The notes beneath the pieces are model-generated. The model saw nothing but the letters and a program-made list of their open reading frames with translations. It was not told the origin of the DNA and searched no databases. The position numbers and the translations under genes are program-made. From Henckelia pumila (lineage: Eukaryota > Streptophyta > Magnoliopsida > Lamiales > Gesneriaceae), in the NCBI RefSeq assembly GCF_033568475.1, contig NC_133121.1, positions 128,806,375 to 128,870,374 on the forward strand: 64,000 nucleotides of DNA. The letters are read 5' to 3'. How positions within the stretch are numbered: the first letter of the stretch is position 1; each line of letters begins with the position of its first letter. This document shows positions 32,487-45,219 of this stretch, piece by piece.

Positions 32487-33741
32487 ATGGTCCAAAGGAT
32501 TATGAGAGAAAATCCAACATTACAGAAGTACCAAGGATTTTCGGCAGGACAAGTTGAAAGAGTCTTAGGTAACCTAGGGCTAAGACAAAGAAGACATAAT
32601 TTGATTTATAAGGTATTCAGAAGAGAAATGACTATCCCTATGAAATTAACCAGTAATCAAATTGAGATGCAGTTAATTTCCTTTGAAGAAATTCGAGAGG
32701 AATTACAGAAATTAAAAGCAGAAGTAACAAAGACAATGTCTTGGATTCATATTGGAGCAATCCAAATTATGATCAAAGCTACTTTTAAATAAGGAATAGA
32801 TTCACCCATAGATATCGTAGTATGCGATAAAAGAATGAGGAATATACAAGATGCGGTTCTAGGAACTATCTCGGGAAATTTGTGTGCAGGAAAAATTGTG
32901 GGAGTTATTTATCAAAGAATAACCTACAATTTAGCCGATAGAGATTTTAGTCGAGCCTTGACATTGCATCAAAACTTCAAGGAAAAAAGACTAATGAAGG
33001 AAGGTAATAGACCATATTCTATTACGTATCAAATTTCATATGCTCTTTTTAATACTCACCACTCTGAATTATTTATTAGAAATGAGTTCATTGAAATTCC
33101 AGAGATCTTTGGGAAAGTTGCTCAAGCAATATACCCGAAGAGGATCGAGTTTCCTTTAATTCAGGAAACAGACATTCAAATTCAAGACAAACCGGTTCTA
33201 TACAGAGACCTTAAAATAGAACCCCGAAGGTTATCTTTTCAAGGAGACCGAATGACAAGTAGGAGATAGGACAAATCTCCTATTCAAGAAATTCCACCAA
33301 AAGAAAAGGAGTTTTCTATAATAGGAAAACTTAGATCTCCAGAAGGATGGAAAGAAGTAAAAATAGTATTCGAAATTACAAGTCATCGGAATCAGTTCCC
33401 TTGTAACTCGATTTACTATTTGGAACAACATGAAAAAGGAACTTACCAAGGATTGATAAATATTGGAGAATTGAAAGTTCAAATCTGTGCAATTTCAGGA
33501 AAAGAAGTGGATCAGCTCATTCTTGGCCTAGAGTTTCTGGAGGACCATAAACCATGAAAACACCTTGAAAAAGTAATAGAGTTCATGTCAAAAGAAAAGA
33601 CTTGGAGGATTCAATAAGAATTATACGAAATGGAAAACCAAGAGAATTGGATAAGGGACAATCCCTTAATCAGATTCGAAAACTCTGTTTACAAACAGAG
33701 GAAGAAGCAACTGTTGAAATTAGTAAGTCATGAACATGATT
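32487..33741 (+). pseudogene. Pararetrovirus movement-protein-like frame, N-terminal part
   Basis: One frame from about 32487 with in-frame stops at 32790, 33267, about 33555 and about 33615. It has the 30K-type movement protein features: SWIHIGAIQIMIKATF followed by a conserved Asp in IDIVVCDKR, LGTISGNLCAGK, and a following beta-rich part. The frame is cut at 33741 by the gypsy element and resumes at 46926 in the same phase. 30K proteins help virus particles or genomes pass plasmodesmata. This copy is dead because of its stops. Confidence 0.75.
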
Positions 33742-35820
33742 TGTGGGGACCTCGGGTTGCTAATTTTATCTTAGGGCAATTAACGATTAATAAACAATTA
33801 ATCAAGTGTTTAAAAGAATACTCAAACCAAATGAAAGTTTTTTTTAAAAAAAACTTGGACCTCGCTCGATCGGTTAAATCTTACCGATCGAGCGAGATGA
33901 AAATCTCACTTTCTCTGTCTGAGCATAATTTGGCCTCGCTCGATCGGTCAACTTCTGCCGATCGAGCGGCCAATAAAATTCAAATTCTCTGTTTGCAAAA
34001 TGCAGGCCTCGCTCGATCGGTGAAATCTTGCCGATCGAGTGGCCTCCAATTCCAGAAAATCTGCAGAAGAGTTTTGTGCTGTCAAAACCGTGAACTAACC
34101 ATTCCAAGCACAAAACTCGATCCAACACATGATATATAGGTTCCAAATCATACATATAAACATAAACCAAGTATTGAGCAAAGTATACTAGCTTTTACAA
34201 TCTCTAATAGAACACAAACTAATCAAAAGCATAAGTTTATACAACTTGTTCCAAAGTTACTCCAACATAACTTGCTACATGTTCTACCATGCTTGCCATA
34301 CTTCTAAGTTCATCTACAACCCGAGTCCTCACGTGCTAGACTCTCTCTCCCAGCCATCAATGACATCGATGACTAGCTCCTGCCCCATCTGTTGTCATGC
34401 ACACATACAAAACAAGACAACAGCCAGATAAACTCCGGTGAGAAACATTTCTCAGTATAACCAACATATAGAGAAAGCGTTAAATAAATCATATCGACTC
34501 TATTTACAACTCGACTCAACAAATAGAGTAATTAACGCTTCGAATAATAACTGATTCATATAACCTAGAGGCCATCAAGATTCATAACTGATCTTGACAT
34601 GGATATCCATCTATCATAGCCATTCCGGGCTAGAAAATAAGGTTAACCGCAACCTTGGCATAGAATCAATTCAATATACAATCATATCAACTTAAACTTA
34701 AAGATCCACTACCTGAGATGGATCGACAACATCAAAATAAATCAAAACATAACAAGTATGTGGTTTTTGCGGGCCAACTCAAGAATAGTCGTTCTTGAGT
34801 TTCAAAGTCTCTAACTCGCGATGTCGTCATTATACCTTCGAATATCTCGATTCTGAACTCTTTGAATCTGAAATATAACATCAAAACATTCATATCAAAC
34901 TTCATTTACGTCTATCATATCAAGATCGAATCAAAACCATCAATAATCTTCAATCAAAATCACTTCAAACCTCTTCTTCTTCTTCTTTGGTTTAAAGTTG
35001 AGGTTCTTGAGTCAATAGTCTCCAAATAAACTCTGAAATTGAAAATAAAATTTCTACAACATCAATAACATATCAATTAACATCTCAACTCAATCATCGG
35101 CTATCAAAACAGTCACAAAACACAAATCAACAGCGTAGCGATTGAAAATCGGTAACCGACGTAATCCCGAAATCATTTCTAACTTCAAATCAATCATTCA
35201 TACAACATATATCAGCTCATATATCATCAACTCTTCATAATATCAGCTATAAACAACAATCATAAGCTTGAAATCATGCTTGGACATGTTCAATACAAAC
35301 TCCTCAATCCGGTTTCGAGATAGAATCGCATAAACGTCGATAAACATAATCAAAAGCTTAAAATCCGATCTCTGCCACAAACTGATTTTTAAATCCATAT
35401 AAAACATCATAAAACTTACACGAGATCGAAGCCCTCGTTACAAGGATTCCAGAACAATTTACGGAATCGAAATCGAACAATCGGAGCAAAAGTTACAAGG
35501 ATTTGAAGATCACAAATTCAAAGAAAATTGAAGAAGAACTCGGCTTCTGCTCTCAAAATTCTGAAGGACAATGGATTCTACACATGCCATGCTGATACAT
35601 CTAATTCAAATCTGATAACTTTCAAGCATAATTACAGTTTAGTCCCTTAATTCTTCAATATTTAAAATTTGGTCCTCGACCCTTATTTTAATTCAATTTC
35701 AATCCTAAATAATTTAAGAATATTAGAATTTAAATCAAAACTCTAAATATTCCCAAATTAAATATACTCGGATTAAAATTAAATAAGTTTGGATTAATAT
35801 AATTAATCACGGGCCTTACA
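33742..35820 (-). repeat. Full-length LTR of the gypsy element (3' LTR)
   Basis: 2079 bp, TG to CA. It is nearly identical to 45218-46920 over its last 1702 bp. The first part (33861-34042) contains three copies of a palindromic unit CTCGCTCGATCGGT...CCGATCGAG at a spacing of 73-74 bp. No gene; the 60-codon frames inside are chance frames and occur in both LTRs. Confidence 0.9.
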
Positions 35821-35931
35821 TTTCTCTCCCACTAAGACATGAGTTCGTCCTCGAATTCATAAACAGTATAGATATGCAGTCTGCATGCTCATAAGAATAA
35901 AGAATAACTGAAAACTGAATAAGAACTCACA

Positions 35932-38900
35932 TCAGTGAAATAGGTAAGGAAATCGTTGCTTCATATCTTCTTCGACTTCCCACGTCGCCTCTTCAACTCC
36001 ATGCCGACTCCATTGAATCTTCACCAATGGAATGGTCTTCGTTCGGAGTTGCTTTGTCTTCCGATCGAGAATCTGAATAGGTTGCTCAAAGTAGCTAAGA
36101 GTGTCATCCAACTCAGCTTCATCAGATCGAATCACATGAGATGCATCAGATATATACTTCCTTAACATCGATAAATGAAAGACATCATGTATTCCAGATA
36201 AAGACATAGGAAGAGCGAGTCGATAAGCTAGATTGCTTATCTTCTCGAGAATCTCGTACGGCCCAATATATCGCGGAGATAACTTTCCTCGTTTGCCAAA
36301 TCGAACCGTGCCCCTGAATGGTGAAATCTTCAGAAACACTCTATCTCCCTGATCAAAAGATAACAGCCGTCGTCGTACATTCGCATATCTGGCCTGTCTG
36401 TGCTGTGCTGTTCTCATTCTCTGCTGTATCAATTTTACCTTCTCAGTCATTTGTCTGATCATATTTGGCCCTAATTTAGGTACCTCAGAAACATCATCCC
36501 AATACAAAGGCGATCGACACTTCTTCCCATATAATGCTTAGAATGGTGCCATCTCTATACTCGTCTGATAACTATTGTTATAAGAAAATTCTACGAGTGG
36601 TATAGAATCTTGCCATGTAGTACCAAAATCAAGTACCACAGCTCTCAGCATATCCTCAAGCGTCTGAATAGTTCGTTCAGATTGACCGTCAGTTTGAGGA
36701 TGGTAGGCAGTACTCAAATGTAAGCGCGTACCTAGAGCTTCTTGTAGGCTATGCCAAAAATGCGAAGTGAATCTCGGATCTCGGTCAGAAACTATCGACT
36801 TTGGCACACCGTGTAATCTTACCACTTCTCGAATATAGAGATCTGCCATTTGATCATGACGATAAGTCATTCGGTAAGGAATAAAGCATGCAGATTTTGT
36901 CAATCTGTCGATCACCCAAACAGCATCGCATCCTCGAGATGATCATGGCAACTTCGTTACAAAGTCCATGGAAATATGATCCCATTTCTATTCAGGAACC
37001 GATAAACTCTGTAATAGACCACCTGGTTTCTTTCTTTTTGCCTTCACCTGTTGGCAATTCAAACATTTGGATACAAATTCAGTCACATCAGACTTCATTT
37101 GTTTCCACCAGTACTGACTCTTCAAGTCGTTGTACATCTTTCTGCCTCCAGGGTGAACACTGAAGCGACTGCAATGAGCTTATTTCAAAATATTCTGTCT
37201 CAAGTCTGCAATATTGAGAACAACTATTCGGTTATTAACATACAAGATATCATCGTCACTAACCTTGTACTCAGACTGATGTCCTGATCGAATCATTTCA
37301 ATTGATTTCTGTACATTCTGATCAGCCTTCTGCGCTTCTTTGATACGAATCAGCAATTCTGGCTCAACACTGATTGCATATACTCTCATCGGCCTTTTAT
37401 CTGTCTTAAATACATACCCAGAAATGCAACAATCTTCAATAAAATTAGATACACCTACAGTAGACAAGGATAGAGCACACACCTTTCTACTCAAGGCATC
37501 CGCTGCTGCATTAGATTTCCCCGAATAGTACTTGATTTCACAATCAAAATCCTTCAATAAATCAAGCCATCGTCATTGTTTCATATTCAAGTCGGATTGT
37601 GAGAACAGATACTTCAGACTTTTGTGATCAGAAAAGATTTCAAACTTCTCGTCGTATAAATAATGTCTCCAGATCTTCAATGCAAAAACAATTGCAGCCA
37701 ATTCAAGATCATGAATCGGATACCTGAATTCATGTGGCTTTAGTTGTCGAGAAGCATAAGCGACAACATGTCCTTTCTGCATTAAAATACAACCCAAACC
37801 CTGGTGAGAAGCATCACAATAAACGATAAAATCACCAGTACCTGTAGGAATTTTCAAAACCGGCGCTGTCGTCAATCTCTTCTTTAGTTCAATAAAAATC
37901 CTTTCACATGCCTCAGACCATACAAATGGTGCATTTTTCTGTGTAAGCTGTGTAATAGGCTTCGTTATCAATGAAAAATCTCGGATAAATCGACGATAAT
38001 ATCCAGCTAAGCCCATAAAACTTCGAATTTTTGGCACAGATGTCGGTCTCTGCCAACTGATCACAGCTTCTACCTTACTTGGATCAACTGAAATGCCATC
38101 TTCTGAAATTATATGACAAAAAAAAAAACAACTCTCTGCAACCAAAATTCACATTTGGATAACTTGGCATACAATTTCTCTTCTCTTAATGTTCTTAGTA
38201 CAATATGGAGATGATCCGCATGTTCACACAGACTCTTAGAGTATATCACAATATCATTGATAAAGATAATCATAAAGTCGTCTAAATATTTTTGAAATAC
38301 TCTATTCATCAATTCCATAAAAACTGCTGGTGCATTCGTTAGACCAAAAGACATGACTATGAATTCATAATGGCCATACCTGGTTCTAAATGCAGTCTTA
38401 GGAATGTCCTCGTCTCTAACCCTCAAATGATGATAACCGGATCTTAGATCAATCTTCGAATATACTGACGATCCCTGCAATTGATCAAATAAATCATCGA
38501 TACGAGGTAAAGGATAGCGATTCTTTACCGTTGCTTTGTTCAATTGCCGGTAGTCAATACATAATCTCATCGATCCGTCCTTCTTTTGAACAAATAACAT
38601 TGGAGCACCCCAAGGGGAAACACTCGGTCTGATATATCCCTTGGCCAACAAATCTTCGATTTGATCTTTCAGTTCTTTCAGTTCAATCGGTGTCATTCGG
38701 TAAGGTGCTTTTGATATCGGCTGAGTATCTGTCATCAATTCAATACCGAAGTCTACCTCTCTGTACGGTGGCAATCCCGAAATCTCGTCAGGGAATATAT
38801 CTGCAAACTCATTCACCACTGGTAGATCAGTTAATTTCGGACTACTCTTCAACACATCAACTGCATAGATCGAAAATCCCCCTGCTCCCTTCTGTAACAA

Positions 38901-39476
38901 ATCAGCCATAGCAATAACGGATATTAAAGGAATTTTAGATCTAGCACCCTTACCATAGAATTTCCATTCATCAGTCATATCAGGTCTGAACTTCACAATC
39001 TTCTGAAAATAGTCAACTGTTGCTCTGTACTTGGTTAGCATATCAATACCGATTATACAGTCAAAATCAGACAAACCAAGAACGATACAATCAAGCTCAA
39101 CTTCATTACCTTCGTACTGTATTACACAGTTTCTAACAGTCTTCACTGATACTATACCTTGTCCCAACGGTGAATATATAGAAACTACAGTAGCTAATGA
39201 CTCAACAGGAAACGAATACAATGTAACAAATTGTTCAGAAATGAAAGTATGCGATGCACCAGTATCGAATAAGATATAGGCAGGATAACCATAAAGAGAA
39301 CAGTTACCTGCAATCACATCATCAGACATCTCTTGTGCTTGCTCCTCAGTCAATGCAAACACCATAGCCTGCTGCCTTGGAGGTTGATTCATTGACTGAC
39401 CTCCTCCTCCTCCTGTCCTACCCTGTGCTGCTGGTTGTGGTTGAAATGAATGCACAGAAGATCCTGATTGAGCCAC
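35932..39476 (-). pseudogene. Gypsy pol: protease, RT, RNase H, integrase, chromodomain-like tail
   Basis: Reading leftwards from 39476: protease ([13 protein letters not shown]); RT with [12 protein letters not shown]-type and [13 protein letters not shown] motifs; RNase H ([15 protein letters not shown]); H2C2 zinc region and integrase core (VSDRDPRFTSHFW; YHPQTDGQSERTIQ); then a C-terminal stretch ending in KIQWSRHGVEEATWEVEEDM, a chromodomain-like ending as in Tekay/Del chromoviruses. Breaks: a frame change in a run of A near 38120, a TGA near 37570, and further stops near 37010-37160 and 36540. The RT catalytic pair reads FINDIV instead of FIDDIL (Asp to Asn, codon 38256-38258). The element is dead. 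Confidence 0.9.
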
Positions 39477-39479
39477 TGG

Positions 39480-41261
39480 TCTCGATGATCCAGTACCCTA
39501 CGCACCTCCAGAACCACGCTGTGGGCAGACTCGTGCAAAATGACCTGTCTGATTGCAAATGTGACAAGTACCAAAAACTCCACGACATTGTTCGCTGGTA
39601 TGTCGACCTCCACATTTGGTACAATAAACATCTGACCTCTGTCCAGCTTTAGACTGTCGGGAACCACCTGAACTAGAAGAGCTACTACCACCTGATCTCT
39701 TAAACTGTTTGCTCCTACCCTTGAAGAAACTTTTCTTTCCACTACTGCTACCTCCAGCTTCAAATCGAGGTGGTGGTGGAATCTGTGGCTATTCTTGTTG
39801 TTGATTCATAGGTTGGGGAACAAACTGAGCTCCTCTTTGTTTCAGTATTCCTGCTTCTGCACCCTTTGCACGAATCAGAGCATCTGTAGTGACCCAATCT
39901 AGATCCACTACCTAATCAGAGTTTACTATAAAAGTGCATGCAATTAAACTTAAAGCGTAAAGATCGGATAAATAAAATACATCAAATCCAATCGGCAGAA
40001 TACAACCGACACTAGCAAAAGTGTATAAATACTGTTATACAACCAAATCGAAGGTTCAGGGTAAACAGATCCCTACCCTCTACACCTCACACTCTCACAA
40101 GCTCAATCCTGCTGAGAGCCGCCTGGACCGTCCAGCCTCAAACCTGCCCCGCCACAAGGTACACCACAAATACCAAACACAGGGGCGTGAGCGACTACGC
40201 TCAATACGGTAAGCAATGATATAAATACAAATATGCACACGTAAATGGATTTAAAACTCCAGGTAAAAACACCTGCTCATGGCGCCAAGAATATACAGTA
40301 CCGGCTAGAGAGCTACTCCGCGGGGTACTCGTATATTCCAAATTAGGGCTGAACCAACCCCATCCTGAACCGAATCCAAAACAGGATACAAGTCCCATAT
40401 GAAAACTGTCATACCTGACTCGAGTCCAAAATGAGATAATCGTTCCCTATGGAGACTGTCAATGACTCACATCTCTCCAGACGCAGTCATACGTAAAATC
40501 ATGCATGTGCTAAAATCGTAAAACATGGTAAAACATGTAGCACATACTCATGCAACATACATGCAAATATATCATGCCGGCTATCTCGGTCAGTACTTAC
40601 GTACCTCTAACACTGCTGGTCAAACCTAGCTCCACTGGTCTAGACTCCAAGCCTACAAGCCCAGTCTACAGCTACTACAATGCAAATACCCATGCATCAA
40701 CAATAAAGCTCTAAAAGCCTTAACTAAACTATTGCATACTCCTAAATATTTTTAGGATGCCAAAGCTATACCTGCATCCGTCGATAGCCCTTTGCTGTCG
40801 ATAGCCTCAAAACTAGGCCACAGCTCCGCGACGACGCCTAGATTGCTAAGCCACTTCTGGATTTCCCGTAGGACACCTAGATCTCCCTAGATCTGAGTTA
40901 GAAGACTTAGGAATCTGAGAGAAGAGAGGAAATGGTGCATCTGAAATGAACCCTCGGCTCCCCTATTTATAAATAGCATTCGGAACGTCCGAACTCGATC
41001 AGAACCTCCGAACTTGTCTTCGGAGCATCCGATCGCCCCCTATGACATCAGCCATGAAATCACCTTGCTGACATAAGCGATGACGTATCCACTGAGTTCG
41101 ATCGGAGCTTCCGATCCTTAGTTCGGAGCTTCCGATCCTCTTCGGACCATCCGATCCATCTTGGACTTTTAAGGCATATTTTTAGTAATTAAATACCTTA
41201 ATTACCTTGATTAATTGTGGGTCACTACAGCATCAGCAAAGGTATTCAGTCTTCCCGAATT
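39480..41261 (-). pseudogene. Gypsy gag remnant, interrupted by a solo LTR
   Basis: C-terminal gag with two zinc knuckles (CTKCGGRHTSEQC and CHICNQTGHFARVC, near 39540-39620) and a Ser/Gly/Gln-rich linker. A TAG lies near 39497. The frame is interrupted at 39884 by the solo LTR (39885-41229) and resumes at 41235-41261 with a few more codons. There it stops abruptly where Athila-like LTR sequence begins. The capsid part is absent. Confidence 0.8.
39885..41229 (-). mobile_element. Solo LTR, gypsy type, inside gag
   Basis: 1345 bp with perfect 11-bp inverted ends TGTAGTGACCC and GGGTCACTACA and an exact 5-bp duplication GCATC (39880-39884 and 41230-41234). There is no internal coding part, so it is a solo LTR left by LTR-LTR recombination. 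TATTTATAAATAG at 40964-40976 is the TATA region. Beside it (40978-41160) lies an array of TCGGA...TCCGA palindromic words. Their position upstream of the TATA, when read on the minus strand, suggests that transcription ran leftwards. Confidence 0.9.
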
Positions 41262-42654
41262 GACAAGAGTGAATGATAGTTGTGTTTTTATTGCTTTTGT
41301 TAGTGTCATTTTGTTGTTGTTTTGCATTAGTTTGCATGTTTTATTTTAGCATTTTGTTAGTATTGCATTTTTCCGTGTTTGCATGATGGGATTCTTGTTT
41401 TTATGGTTAGGTCGTTTATTTTTGCGGACTATGATGGAACCCCGGAGGAATGGAGAAATGCTGAAGAAATTCTGGAAAAGTCCTACCGATCGATCCGCAA
41501 GGGTTTACCGATCGAGCGGGTGCTTATTTTGTTGAAGACAGTGGACTTGGAATTTCTACCGATCGATCCGCAGAAGTTTGCAGATCGAGCGACGCATGTT
41601 TTAGGCGAGGCAGAAACTTTGGAATTTTGTACCGATCGATCCGCATAATGTTGCAGATCGATCGGGAGTTTTTTTTCGAAAACATTATTTTAATTTTGGT
41701 AATTTTGTTATTTTAGTTCCTAGCCTCTATTAGACCTTTAATCCCATTTTTAGAGCATTATTATCAGATTGTGGAGAATACTTTGGAGGCTAGGTTTTAC
41801 TTTTAATTTTACGACTCTAGTTTTTCTTCTGTTCTTGAATTTTTATGATTTTGATTATGAATATTGTTGGCTAAACTTTTATACTTGGTTGAGGGAGACG
41901 AAACCTTGATTTAGTTTATTCATGAGATTTGATTCGTAGTGTTTAATTTTTATTAAGTATCAATAATTGATCTGTTTTATTTTATGTTTGTGTGCGAGAT
42001 TTTAGGATTGGCCATCTTAGAATTTTGTATTGCGAGCGATAGCTAAATTAGAATTCAAATCCGTAATTGTTTGAAACCTCTAATTTGCGAAGCAACTGCG
42101 TGTGATAATTTCTGCTGTTGAATTTATTATCTCGTAGGATCATTTATTAAATAGGCTAAATACAACCGCTGGTGTTTGTGTTGTCTAGGTTCGTCAGTTT
42201 TACTAGTTTGAATGCTACCATGGATTTAAATCTAGATTGCTGTTATCGGGTTAATTCATTGGTAAGGGTTAATTTTGAATGCTGTTTTCTGATTAACTAA
42301 AATTACGGTGAAACAGGAATTGAATTTTCAATGACGAATATTAATAATATTAATTATTTTTAGAGAATCGATGATTGAATGAATGAATATCAAGGGTGTA
42401 GTTGACCGATACCAAGTCTCGTCTCTCATAGTTTTTCTTCAGTCTATTATTTAAATTTTGCATGTTAGTGAATTTAAATTGCTTAAATTTTTAGTAGTTA
42501 ATTTCAACTCAAAACCCCTTTTTACTATTTTAGTATTTATTTAGAACACTTTGAATTTACCTTTCTCTTGGGAACGATCCATACTCACACTACTACATTA
42601 ATTTGTTTATCTGATTGAGTCGGGTAATTTGGGCGTATGCGATAAGCGCTACCA
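41262..42654 (+). repeat. Athila-like LTR
   Basis: Starts within 41262-41281, ends at ACCA before the primer site, and is followed by Athila-type internal DNA. It contains three palindromic units (from 41484, 41557 and 41631, spacing 73-74 bp) with ACCGATCGATCCGCA and GATCGAGCG words, much like the array in the chromovirus LTR. The partner 3' LTR is missing, so the left border is not proven by a target duplication. Confidence 0.75.
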
Positions 42655-42659
42655 AATTT

Positions 42660-42680
42660 TGGCGCCGTTGCCGGGGAACG
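42660..42680 (+). other. Primer-binding site of the Athila-like element
   Basis: TGGCGCCGTTGCCGGGGAAC is the conserved Athila/Tat primer-site sequence attributed to tRNA-Asp and lies six bases after the LTR. It identifies the element as Athila/Tat lineage and as reading on the plus strand. Confidence 0.9.
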
Positions 42681-42780
42681 GTGTTAATTTATTGTGTTCT
42701 TTTCTCTTTTTTTTTTGTTTTATTTTGTTCTGATTATCTCACTCTCTTCTTTTTTCTTTGTTTTTAGTTCTCTCTAGTTC

Positions 42781-45217
42781 ATGCTTTCAGGTGATTTCAC
42801 GGAGGAAGATTTTTTCTACGATCCAAAAATTGAAAGAACCTTGCATAGGAGAAGGAGAGAACTTCATGGGCAACAACAAGAGGCAGCTGCTCAAGCTGCT
42901 TTTCCAGAAGAAGAAGAGATGGCTGCTAACGCAAACTTGAGTCTTAGACAATTGGGCACTCCTGATCCCAATCAACAACCTTTATGCATTACTTTTCCTA
43001 CCTTAGAAAATAATGCAACTTTTGAGCTTAAGTCTGGATTAATTCACTTACTTCCTTCTTTTCATGGTCTTGCAGGTGAAGATCCCAATAAACACTTGAT
43101 GGAGTTTCACGTGGTCTGCACGAGTATGAAACCCCATGGAGTGACAGAGGAACAAATTCAGCTGAGAGCCTTTCCTTTCTCTTTGAAGAGTGCTGCTAAG
43201 GATTGGCTATACTACTTGCCCTCTGGCTCCATCACAACTTGGACGGAGATGAAAAGAACCTTCTTGGAGAAATATTTTCCAGCCTCTAGAGCTGCAAATA
43301 TCTAAAAGGAAATCTATGGAATCAAGCAATACTCCGGGGAATCACTGCATGAATATTGGGAGCAGTTCAAGAAGCTTTGTGCTAGTTGTCCGCAACATCA
43401 GATAAGTGAAAACCAATTAATCCAATTTTGATATGAAGGTTTGTTACCTCATGACAGGAGCATGCTGGACGCAGCCAGTGGAGGAGTTTTCGTTGACAAA
43501 ACTCCTGTACAAGCAAGGAACTTGATAGAGAATATGGCTGCCAATTCTCAACAATTTGGCACCATAAGGAATGATCATCCACCACGGAAGAACAACGAGG
43601 TAAATGTCTCCTCCCTTGAACAACAATTAATTGAATTGACAACTCTTGTGCGTCAGATGGCTGTAGGGATTGGACAAACTGTGAAAACGTGTGGAATTTG
43701 TGCTACAATGGGACATGCTACTGATATGTGTCCCACACTTCAAGACGAATCAGTTGAACAGGTCAACGCCACTGGAGGATTTCCTGGACCACCCCAACGA
43801 AAATATGATCCTTATTCCAACACATTCAATCCTGGTTGGAAGGATCATCCAAATTTAAGATATGGGAATACTCAAGATGGTCAATCGGGGCCTCAAGCAC
43901 CACCACATAATCAAAACTATAGGCCGCCGTATCCTCAACAGCAACAACCGAGACCTCAGATACCAACACCAGGTGAGTTTCTCAAAAATATAGTTGAGGA
44001 ACTTGCCACTAACACTGCCGCTTTTCAACAGGAAACAAGGGTAAGTATCCAGAACATGAACAACCAGATGGGACAGCTCGCCACCGCCATCAACAAGCTT
44101 GAAGCATAGCACTCCAATGCTCTACCATCTCAAACAATTCCGAACCCAAGAGAGAACGCAAGTGCAATCACTCTAAGGAATGGGAAGGAGTTGAAAATCA
44201 AGGAAAAAGAAGTGGAGACTTCACCCAAGGAGATACAGCAAGAAGAGCCTAAGGCGACTGATGGAGAAGCGCCAAGAGGTAAGTTTCCTCCACTTTCTGA
44301 ATATAAGCCTGTTGCCCCTTTTCCCTTAGCACTTAAGGAATCTAGAAAAGATGAAGGGATTAAGGATCTGTATGAGACTTTTCGTAGATGTGAGGTCAAT
44401 ATTCCTTTGCTATATGCTATTAAGCAGGTACCTCGATACGCGAAGTTTTTGAAAGAATTGTTCACAACAAAGAGAAAACAGACATTGAAGGGATGTCAAA
44501 AGGTGGAACTTGGTGAGAATGTATCTGCTGTGATCCAAAGGAAATTGCCTGCAAAATGCAAGGATCCAGGTATGTTTTCTATCCCATGCACCATAGGGAA
44601 TGTTAGACTTGAGAAGGCCATGCTAGATCTAGGAGCATCGATTAATGTTATGCCTTATTCTATATATGTATCCTTGAAACTTGGCCCATTGAACAAAACT
44701 GAAATTGTTATTCAATTAGCTGATAGGTCTAATGCATACCCTAGGGGAGTAGTGGAGGATGTATTGGTGCAAGTAAATGAATTGGTGTTTCCTGCAGATT
44801 TTTATGTGCTAGACATGGAAAATGGTGATCACAATAGCCCTATTTTGTTAGGCAGACCGTTTCTAAAAACTTCCATGACAAAAATAGATGTTCACAGTGG
44901 CACACTTACTATGGAATTCGATGGCGAGGTTGTGAAATTTAATATCTATGATGCCATGAAATTCCCTGATAGTGATGATTGTGTGTTTTCGGTTGACATT
45001 GTGGATTTCTTGGCACAAGATTTTTGTGAGCTTGCAGGAAAAGATGATCTAGAGGTGGCTATTACAGCACCCACTATGCAGACAGACGATGGAATTCGAT
45101 GCAATCAAGAATTGCAAGAGATTGAGAAACTTCTGAATAGCTCACCTGAGCTACATCAGTCAGGTAATGCTTCATCAAGAATTGCAAGAGATTGAGAAAC
45201 TTCTGAATAGCTCACCT
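42781..45217 (+). pseudogene. Athila-like gag-protease, truncated
   Basis: One frame with in-frame stops at 43303 (TAA), 43429 (TGA) and 44107 (TAG). The gag part has FPSFHGLAGEDPNKHL-like and WLYYLPSGSITTWTEMKRTF motifs, a CCHC-like CGICATMGHATDMC, and a Pro/Gln-rich linker. After ITLRNGKEL the protease part shows LEKAMLDLGASINVMPYS with the catalytic motif as DLGA. The element ends at 45217 at a junction with the gypsy LTR. RT, RNase H and integrase are gone. Confidence 0.85.
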
Positions 45218-45219
45218 GA
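45104..45219 (+). repeat. 46-bp duplication at the Athila/LTR junction
   Basis: ATCAAGAATTGCAAGAGATT through CTCACCTGA occurs at 45104-45149 and again at 45174-45219, a period of 70 bp. The second copy ends exactly where the gypsy LTR begins (TCCGACACATG). This pattern suggests slippage or template switching when a break was repaired. Confidence 0.85.

Noticed and set aside
33861-34042. CRISPR-like array from regular spacing of palindromic units
   Set aside because: Plant LTR sequence; only three units, spacers similar to each other, no cas genes.
34246-34431. 61-codon ORF, also at 45345-45530
   Set aside because: Present twice only because it lies in the two LTR copies of the gypsy element; no domain.
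39389-39763. Minus-strand ORF of 124 codons
   Set aside because: Wrong frame of the gypsy gag; the zinc knuckles are in another frame.
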